From Prinia subflava (taxonomy: Eukaryota > Chordata > Aves > Passeriformes > Cisticolidae): 64,000 nucleotides of DNA. Below the pieces are notes generated by a model. It had not been told where the DNA came from. It searched no databases and was given only the letters and a program-made list of their open reading frames with translations. Of this stretch, positions 1-64,000 are shown in pieces. The stretch covers positions 11,782,735 through 11,846,734 of the forward strand of contig NC_086253.1 of the NCBI RefSeq assembly GCF_021018805.1. The letters run 5' to 3'. Positions within the stretch are counted from its first letter, which is position 1. Every line of letters begins with the position of its first letter. A program made the translations under genes and the position numbers.

Positions 1-2039
1 GAGAGAATAAGTGATTTGGTAGAGAAAATACAAGGCATCTGTGACAACTGTAGATGGAACCAAAATCTATCAAGACTTAGCCTGTGTGTTGCCAATAAGA
101 AAATAATAATAATAATATTCAGCTATATTTGAAACTAGATTTGCAAGTGGGGTTCAAGAACATTGAAGCTGAGCAGTAATGCTCAGCATGATGCAGTAAT
201 CAAACACTGGATTGAAGTCCTAAATTCTTGAACACAGGTAGATACTTTTTTAGGAATTCTATGACTCTTCAAAATTTAAGCAACGGCAGTGCCAGGTCTG
301 TAGTGTATAGCCTTACTCTGATCTCAGGAACTAAGGAGCTTGGCTTTAAAAGTGGACCACAATGGGAACTTTGAAAAAAGTGCAGCATGTTCTTTTCTCA
401 GTCTTCCTGTACTACTGGACTAGACTGATACTTTTTATTTTGGCTAAGAATCCTGATTTTAATGAGAAATTGTGTGAAAGTTGAGCCACGCCTTGGTAGG
501 TGAAGAAATTTTTGTAATTTTTTTTTTGTAATTATTTTTTTTTTGTGCTGACTGATGTGCTTGTGCTGCTCTGCACAGAGCTGTGTGGAGCAGTGAGGTG
601 AGAATGTGAGCTGTCTGCCACAGCATGAGGTAGCTTACACACTTAGTAGTCAACAGCACAAAATTTTTGAGATCAGAGACAGTGGAATGAAATCATGTCC
701 CCTCTGTTTGCTTCACTGTTCAGCTGGTAACTAATCTCACATCCAGAAGCACCTTTTCTCCTAAGGAGGAGAAAACCTGCCTGACTTCTCAAGTTTGTCC
801 TATTGATTTACAAAATAATAAATATTCAAGATGCAGTGAAGTGCATCACAAGCCCAGATTTTCTCTCATTGAGGTTCTTCCTCTCTCTGGAGTCATCAAA
901 TTTGGAATCTGAACCTCTCCCCCCAGAGCTTTCAGTTGCCTTGTACACTTTCTACACAGCTGTCATCCCTGAATTTTTAATTTTTCTAGTTTCAGGTCTT
1001 AGTTATTCTATCTCCACACAATAAAATAAAAATAATGATGGTGGGTTTAAAAAAATACCCAAAGGAAGCTTCCTGCAAAAATCAGGTGAGTAGCTAAACA
1101 AAGCTGGTCCAGTATAATCCAAAAGCCTAAATTTGACAGGTTGATCACATTTGTGGGGTGTCAGTGATAGTCAGTAAAGATATTAGAAATGCTGTAACTT
1201 GCCCTTTCTTCCTCCTTCTGTTTTTGCTGTTAAAAGTTCTGCTCTCACGGGAGTGCTGCTCCTCGGGGCGAGCACAGGGCTCTCCCTACCTCACTGCCAG
1301 GGCACAGTGGGAAGGTCCAGAGGCTCCTGCACTGTGCCACACAGCAGGCATCAGGTCAGGTCTCTGTCCATGCTGGAGAGAAAGGAATTGGCCTGAGATC
1401 AGAGGAACAGCTCTGCCTGGAGCTGCCCCTTCAGAGGTGCAGTGAATCCTAAAGCTCTGTGGCTGGGTCACAGAGCTGAGTTGTGAAGGTTGTGGAGGGA
1501 GGGTTCTGTTTTACCATCTTTTGTTGCATTTGAACTTCTTCTATCTGTGCTAGTGTCTCTTTTATTTTGTGTGTCAGAGGACTCCTGTTTGTAGCATTTT
1601 GTCTTTTATTAGAGCTAATAGAGAGATTTTAATGATTAATGATTTGATAAACCCTTGAAACAGTGCTGTAAGTGAAATTGGATAAATAGTATTAATGTAC
1701 ATTCATTGAAGCCAGTGAATATTTTTTATTTACCTTAAATAAAAAAGTCCTGGAATCAAGCTCATAGCTTTCTGAGGAGGTTGTTTTCAGTAACTCCTGT
1801 GTATGAAAGTATTGTGGAGTGCTTCTTCCCTTCCTCGTGCCATCCTCTTCAGCTCAGACATTCCTTTCTACTTGTGAAAATTCCTTTTAAACTAATAGCT
1901 AGGTTTTTGGGGTTTTTTTGGTGGGCTGTTTATGTCCTTTCACTAGAATGAAGCCATTAATATACTGGATGCTATCCAGTGGCATGGATAGTACCAATCA
2001 AAAATAAAAATTCAGTGTCACATGGTTGTTACTCGCAGG

Positions 2040-2061
2040 TGCACACACATTTGTGTGTGCA
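2040..2061. repeat. Perfect CA/TG palindrome
   Basis: Two 10-base arms (tgcacacaca and tgtgtgtgca) are exact reverse complements separated by only two bases. The arms are alternating purine-pyrimidine, a composition able to form Z-DNA or a small cruciform. Probably a microsatellite by-product; no function is implied. Confidence 0.7.
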
Positions 2062-4539
2062 TAGGGTCTAAGTGAGTTTGATGTGGTTACTTTTTTTTTT
2101 TTGGTGTGCAGTGACTTGGATCCATATTTTAGTTGCATGTGTTTTAACAGATGCACATGTCACAGGCAACTAATTCACTGAAGAGAAAATGAATACATTG
2201 GTGAAATTCATTTAGGAACTTGCCAAATTAGTTCTGTTAATTGCTGTATAAGTACTTGGAAAGCAGTGATTTGTGGTGGGAAGTAAAAACCTGGGTACTG
2301 ATTCCTGAGGGCATTGGGAATTTTCTGAAAGACTGTGGAGTGACAGAATCACAGATCACCTTTGCTGAGAAAAATAAGGAAGCAATTACTAACCTGGACA
2401 GAAGAGTTGACTACAGATCCTGTGCTCATCTGCAGGATGTCACCTGCTGTGGAAATCTGAGCAAGTGTCATAAAAGCCTAACTCATGCTACAGTTTAATC
2501 TCTACCAAGGAAAGCTCTGTTCCACATGGCTCTGTGGGACTGTTATTTTGAGATCTTCTGGGGGGGAAAAAAAAAGCTTCTAGTTTCTTGGTGATTGCTT
2601 TCTATATAGTGTGGCCCTATAAGGTATATTCTTATGAAAGCAAGGATGACTCAGGATTTTAGGCTGTGAATCTGAAAAAGTGCATGTGGGCTGTTAGTTA
2701 ACAATAAAGATGTTTCTGGTTTTATCCATCAAAAAATCAAGTGACATTTAGGAAGTGTTCCACCGTAAGGAAACTCTGTATTTCCCTAAGCAGGCTATGA
2801 TTTAAAATAACCCTCAGATGTTCTAGTGTTACAGAAATAGACCTGTCTTTGTGGATAGCTAACAAAGGAGTATCAGAAAGGTGACCAGTCTACAATCTAC
2901 TTAGAAACCTGTACTGATAATTTGCATTTAGATTTGTTGGCAGGAAGAGTATTATTTTACAGTCCTGTGGAGGTTCTTCTGCTTTTATCCATTCAGTCAT
3001 GTTTTATTACATAGAACTGAGAACTGAGGCAGTAAATGTAGGTCATCTGAACCTTGTGAGAAGCGTGCCTTGGGCATCAGCAGCTATGAATGTTGTCTCT
3101 CCCATACAGTCACTGGTTGATTATCACTGTTTTTTTAAAACTATTAAGTTACTTCTGAAGTTAACACTGTACCTCTGTCCACTGCATTTATTATTGTCAG
3201 ATACTATGGCAATAAAAGTCATTTTAAACTTCTTGAATGTTGAGAATTGTGCTGTATGGAGAGTGCTACATCTCATGTTCACAAGCACAGTGATGGTGAT
3301 CAGTGCTATCTGCAATAGGCTCTGCAGAATTGTAAGAGAAAGGTTGAAATTAAAAAAAAGAAAGAAGTAGAATGGCTCACTATTTATGTGGAGGTGAAGT
3401 ATCTAGATGAAGAAGCTTTATTTTTTCCCTCCAGTACCTGAGTTACAGCGTGGTGTTTCAGCTGAGATGACTCATTGACAATTTCACCATCCAAAAATTG
3501 TGCTGAAGCTGAATAATGTTGTTGAAGTCTGAAATAAGGCTGGAGTGCAGGATTTTGATTGATATAATTCAGTAAATTTTTTGTGTTATCACGTTATCCA
3601 CATTTATTACTTGATTTTATGGGTTTATTTACTTTTCCTGTTGATTACTGTTTGTTACTGAAAAGCTCACTCTCTAAACATATAAACCCTTGCCATATTT
3701 TTGTGTATTTTATACAGGATCATGTTTGCATTTCTTTAAATTGACTTACTTTTCAATAGAAAGTATTGGGTTCCTTTTTTCCTTACCCTTATGTAATCAA
3801 AATTCTTTGATGCTACACTTTTCATGTTTCTGCACTAACCGATTTTTCTTTTTTTCCTAATAAGTTTTATTGATATTTAACATCTAGAATCATCATATCG
3901 CAATTAATTATGTAGTTTGAGGTCTTGTTTGATAAAACCAGGGAAGAGATTGAGGTAGTTATAAAAAGCATCCTTTAAATCTGCTAAGCAAATAGAAGAG
4001 AAATTGGAAGTTAGGACATTGTTCAGCTGGTTGGTTTCTTAATTTGTTAAAAATTTAATGGATTTTCTGAAACATCTGTAAGAGAAACCATGTTAAATAT
4101 TTTGATCTTTTACACACCAATCCCCCAAACTATTGAATAGCTTATTCAGATCCAATTGAGTTTATTTATTTTGTTGTTTTTCTTCAATGACAATTGCCCC
4201 TATACCTATCAAGTCAAGTGAGAAACTTGGTATGTTCCAGTCTGCTGAAAACGTGACTTGTGATTCAGAATTCATTACTCTTTCCTATCCCTTTTCTTGG
4301 TGTGAAATATAAAATACATTCAAATGATTCCAAGGTTTGCAAGAAATGTGTAGGACTCAGAGTGGAGGAAGTGGCTATTTTTAATCACGGAGTGATTTGT
4401 GGCATCATGAATTTGCCTCTCAGCAGACATATGGGGAGTTAATAAATAGGTTGTGGGTTGAAGTGTCTGCATCAGTTAAATTCTGTTAGAGTGGAGAGTG
4501 GAGTGTTTTATCTTTCATTTCTTCTCACTCTGTTTACAA

Positions 4540-5060
4540 GTTGTTTGGGGTTTTTTATTGGGTTTTTGTTGTTTTTGTGTTTGTGGGTTTTTTTTATTTT
4601 TTCTCCTGACCTTTATTCAAATATTAAGTATGGGTAGTCAGCCAGGAGGGAATCTGGGCACTCACTGGTTCTGTGCCTTTCATTTGGGAATCAGGATGAA
4701 ATCTCTGCTTCAGCCCTTGTGTGTCTGGGCTAGGTGCCTCTCTCTCTGAGTATATAGACAGGCTTGGTGTTGCCATAGTTCCTGCTTTTGCAATAGGGAG
4801 GCTGGAAAATGTATCTAGGAAGTGTAAAAATGGAAGGGTTTTTAATGCTCATCAATGCAGCTTGTTGCGGTTGTTTCCTGGTTTGGTGTTTTTTTTTTGT
4901 TTTGTGGGTTTTTTTGTTTGCTTTGGGTTTTGGTTTTTTTTTTTTTTGTTTTTTTGTTTTTTGTTTTTTGTTTTGTTTTGTTTTGTTTTGGTGGTTGGGG
5001 TTTGTTTTTTTTCCTTTTCTTTTTTTTGTTGTTTTGTTTTGTGGTTTTAGAGAATTTATT
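4540..5060. repeat. T/G-rich low-complexity tract
   Basis: Long runs of T are interrupted by G, GG or GGG, densest from about 4886 to 5045, with irregular TTTTG-type units. The complementary strand is A/C-rich. Several overlapping open frames of about 80-110 residues rich in Phe, Cys, Val and Gly (or Lys, Asn and Gln on the other strand) are pure composition artefacts. The tract is likely unstable in length and hard to sequence. Confidence 0.85.
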
Positions 5061-7063
5061 ATTTTTAGTTTGGCTGGGAGGTGGAGCTTTCACTCCCCTC
5101 CACACTCTCCTTCCCTCAATGCCTATTAGAGAAGAAGGTGATTTTCTTCAGGTTCTGTGTCTAAGCTTTTATTTTACTTGAAAAGTAAAATTTTCAATTG
5201 TTGAGAGTTAAAGGAAAAAAGATTGAGAGCAATGCCTTGAGAGATTTTTAATTCTGAAGAGTACTTCAGAGAATAATGCTGAAGTCTCTAGTTTTTAAGA
5301 TTAATTTGAGTATTAAATGTAATTTGAGCATCATAGAAACTCCATAGATTAATAGCATGAAATTCCTTTATTAAAAACAGTAATTCCTCACATTTCTTCT
5401 GCTCACCAAAGAGTTTCTTTTTTAAATTTACTGTAAGGATATTGCTGATTTGTTTTTCTTGAATCGGCTACTGTGTTCAAAAGCACAATAGCACCAGTGT
5501 TTGTTTTGTGAGGTAGGTCTGATACATGATGGAATTAAAATGTGTTTAAGTTCCTGTTTTTTTCACAGATTATGTATTAAAATGCTTCATATAATGAATA
5601 TAAGGAACAAACAAAATTTTATTGACTAGGATAACTTTATAGATTATTATATTTCAAAGGAAAGATAGCTGCTATTACAGACCAAAACCACAATTTCACT
5701 TAAGTTATTTCAGCAAATAATTGGTAAAGTTCATGTTTTTTTCAATTGCTTTTTACAAATTAAAGAACTCAATGGGAGTATAGTCAAACAGACTGAGGCT
5801 TGGTGTCCTGAGTTGTGTTCACTTTTCATCTCATTTGATTTGTCATTCTAAGCAAGATATGTAACTCACCACCTGTTTACCAGTGCTTGAAGATGAGCAT
5901 AAATCTGAGGTGTTTAGTTTGTCTCTACTCACCTGAGGTATTAGTCACTAACCCTTTAGAAAGTATGTGCTAAGGAATGCATGGGATTTTCATTCTAATA
6001 CAATTTCTAAAGTAATTCCTCATTAGTATTAGGTTGGAAAGAGCAGCTTATTGTGTGATGGCAAATTGATAACAATTTTCTGTTATAGATAATATAATAT
6101 TCCAGTAAGGTTGCTCAGTTTTAAAATAGGAACCTTCCCGCTTTGTCAAAAATTAATTGATGAAATTATGTGAATATTTAAAGATGCGTAGAGGACATGG
6201 GTTTGGAAACTAGTTCAGCATTGATAGCACTTGTTCCACAGTTTGGGCTTATGGAGCACTAATTTATTCGTAGAGAAGAGCAGAGAGGAAAAAAAATCAC
6301 AGATTAACCTCCTATACTAACTACTTATGAAGCAAACTAATCATGGGATTTCCTAATTATTGTAATTAGGGTTCTTTGTCTGCTATTGATATTCTCCTTG
6401 AATATTACATAAAGCTGATTTAAATAACTGAATACTTTATAAGCTTAGAGCATACTGGGAAATGAAAATGAAGTTAAATACCTTCTTGTTTCCATTGTAG
6501 CTTTCCAAACAATATCAGCCCTGAACATAAGCAGGTTATGTATATGATATTTTAGGAAACAATTTGAAATGTTTTTCCAGTTTTGTGATTCCTTTTTAAT
6601 AGATGCTGATGATGTGAAACTCGATGATAATTATGAATGATATAATTATGCATTATAACTAATACATTAGGGAGAGAAATACTTTCTTCTTACTGCAGAA
6701 AATAAACTATTCCCACTGAAACACTACCTCAGTTAATTTATGGTTTTCTCTGTGCCTCTTGGGAGTCCTGAGCATGGTTCTAGTCAGGTCTTGAATAAGA
6801 TATAATTTCTGTTTGTATACTACATTCATCATAACTGTAAATACTTTTATTTCTGTGAACATCAGAGTACAGTGGATGCAGTTTAAAGATGGTGAAATAT
6901 TACGTAACTTCTTATCTGTTTCTTTCAAACTCTGGTACACCTTGCAGTATAGTATAATTCAAGGAAGTTCAGCGTGTTTTAGAAATGGATGTTAAATCTG
7001 ATGTTTGATTCTGCTCAATGCTGTAGCCTAATTCTGTTCCCACCACTTTTCTTCTTCCAGGCC

Positions 7064-7114
7064 ATGAGAGACTGCTCCCATGATGGCAGAGATTTGTATG
7101 AAAGCTTTTGTTGA
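7064..7114 (+). promoter_or_regulatory. Upstream ORF 1 in JAKMIP1 5'UTR
   Basis: Sixteen codons (MRDCSHDGRDLYESFC) then TGA. Its ATG has G at -3 if the exon start is as called, an adequate context. It ends 92 bases before the main ATG, so re-initiation is possible. Frame and stop are read directly; translation in cells is inference. Confidence 0.5.
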
Positions 7115-7139
7115 CCACTGCACGACTCTTAAATGCTAA
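7080..7139 (+). promoter_or_regulatory. Upstream ORF 2 in JAKMIP1 5'UTR
   Basis: Nineteen codons (MMAEICMKAFVDHCTTLKC) then TAA, overlapping upstream ORF 1 in another frame. The first ATG has C at -3, a weak context, but two ATGs sit side by side and a third in-frame ATG follows. Confidence 0.45.
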
Positions 7140-7162
7140 CAGCAGAAGGCACTAGCTGGTAG
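7133..7162 (+). promoter_or_regulatory. Upstream ORF 3 in JAKMIP1 5'UTR
   Basis: Nine codons (MLTAEGTSW) then TAG, overlapping the end of upstream ORF 2. The ATG context is weak (T at -3). The 44 bases between its stop and the main ATG contain no other ATG. Confidence 0.4.
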
Positions 7163-7191
7163 CTCAGTGTGGAGCAAACATTTTATTTTAA

Positions 7192-63892
<56,701 letters not shown>

Positions 63893-64000
63893 GTAACCCT
63901 GGTTCTCTCTGTCCTCTCTCCTCCCCCTCGGTGTTGGTGTTACCTCTGTGGCTGCCGCCACTGCCCGTACGACAGCATCGCTTCACCCTCACCTCGTGGA
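63893..64000 (+). other. Start of JAKMIP1 intron after exon 18
   Basis: GC- and pyrimidine-rich intronic sequence to the right edge. The remaining ~38 residues of the long isoform are not in the window. Confidence 0.85.

Larger units (their letters stand above)
1..7060. other. Upstream intron or 5' flank of JAKMIP1, no gene seen
   Basis: No convincing exon is visible on either strand; open frames here are short, without domain-like composition or splice context. The stretch ends in a good pyrimidine tract and AG at 7051-7060, so its right part is probably the intron before the ATG exon, and the true first exon and promoter lie further left. It holds a T/G low-complexity tract (4540-5060), a short perfect palindrome (2040-2061) and a locally GC-richer patch around 1240-1460 of unknown nature. 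No CpG island or convincing promoter was seen. Confidence 0.6.

Noticed and set aside
1158..1471. GC-richer patch with frames on both strands, considered as an alternative first exon
   Set aside because: Few CpGs, no promoter-like motifs and no convincing donor with a sensible leader.
4498..5181. Several overlapping open frames of 83-109 codons rich in Phe, Cys, Val and Gly
   Set aside because: They are the translation of a T/G low-complexity tract; no start context, splice sites or protein-like sequence.

Overview
This window is vertebrate nuclear DNA, almost certainly from a bird. It is AT-rich, its introns have GT/AG borders, and it carries CR1 LINE fragments whose 3' ends look avian, plus an endogenous-retrovirus-type LTR. 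I cannot name the species.

One gene accounts for the window: JAKMIP1 (Janus kinase and microtubule interacting protein 1, Marlin-1), on the + strand. Its 5' part lies upstream. A 5'UTR/ATG exon starts at 7061 and the ATG is at 7207. Eighteen coding exons run to 63892, with the last C-terminal exon(s) beyond the right edge. The exons join to 793 codons with no stop or frame break. I identified the gene by comparing the translated exons with JAKMIP1, 2 and 3 as I remember them. JAKMIP1 fits throughout, including the paralogue-distinctive stretches in exons 5, 6, 13 and 18.

Layout: 1-7060 is upstream intron or flank with a large T/G-rich tract. 7061-15660 holds exons 1-2 and a 7.8 kb intron with an LTR and CR1 pieces. 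15661-27016 is an 11.4 kb intron with a long antisense CR1. 27017-33911 holds exons 3-7, and 33912-41493 is a 7.6 kb intron with little in it. 41494-49558 holds exons 8-12 and two possible alternative C-termini. 49559-63892 holds exons 13-18 with CR1 3' ends and old MIR-like SINEs. No second protein gene, tRNA, rRNA or CRISPR array was found.

The main regulatory point is how the protein can end. Splicing all the way through gives the long form (793 residues here plus a short tail outside the window; the human long form is 831). Reading through the exon 12 donor adds 24 residues and a stop, giving exactly 626 residues, the length of the human short isoform, and an AATAAA follows. Reading through the exon 10 donor adds 35 residues that include a hydrophobic, membrane-segment-like stretch written in unusually GC-rich, CpG-bearing sequence, and a double AATAAA follows. 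I do not know of a described isoform like this last one; it is the most interesting candidate in the window. Every coding intron is phase 0, so any single internal exon could be skipped without shifting the frame.
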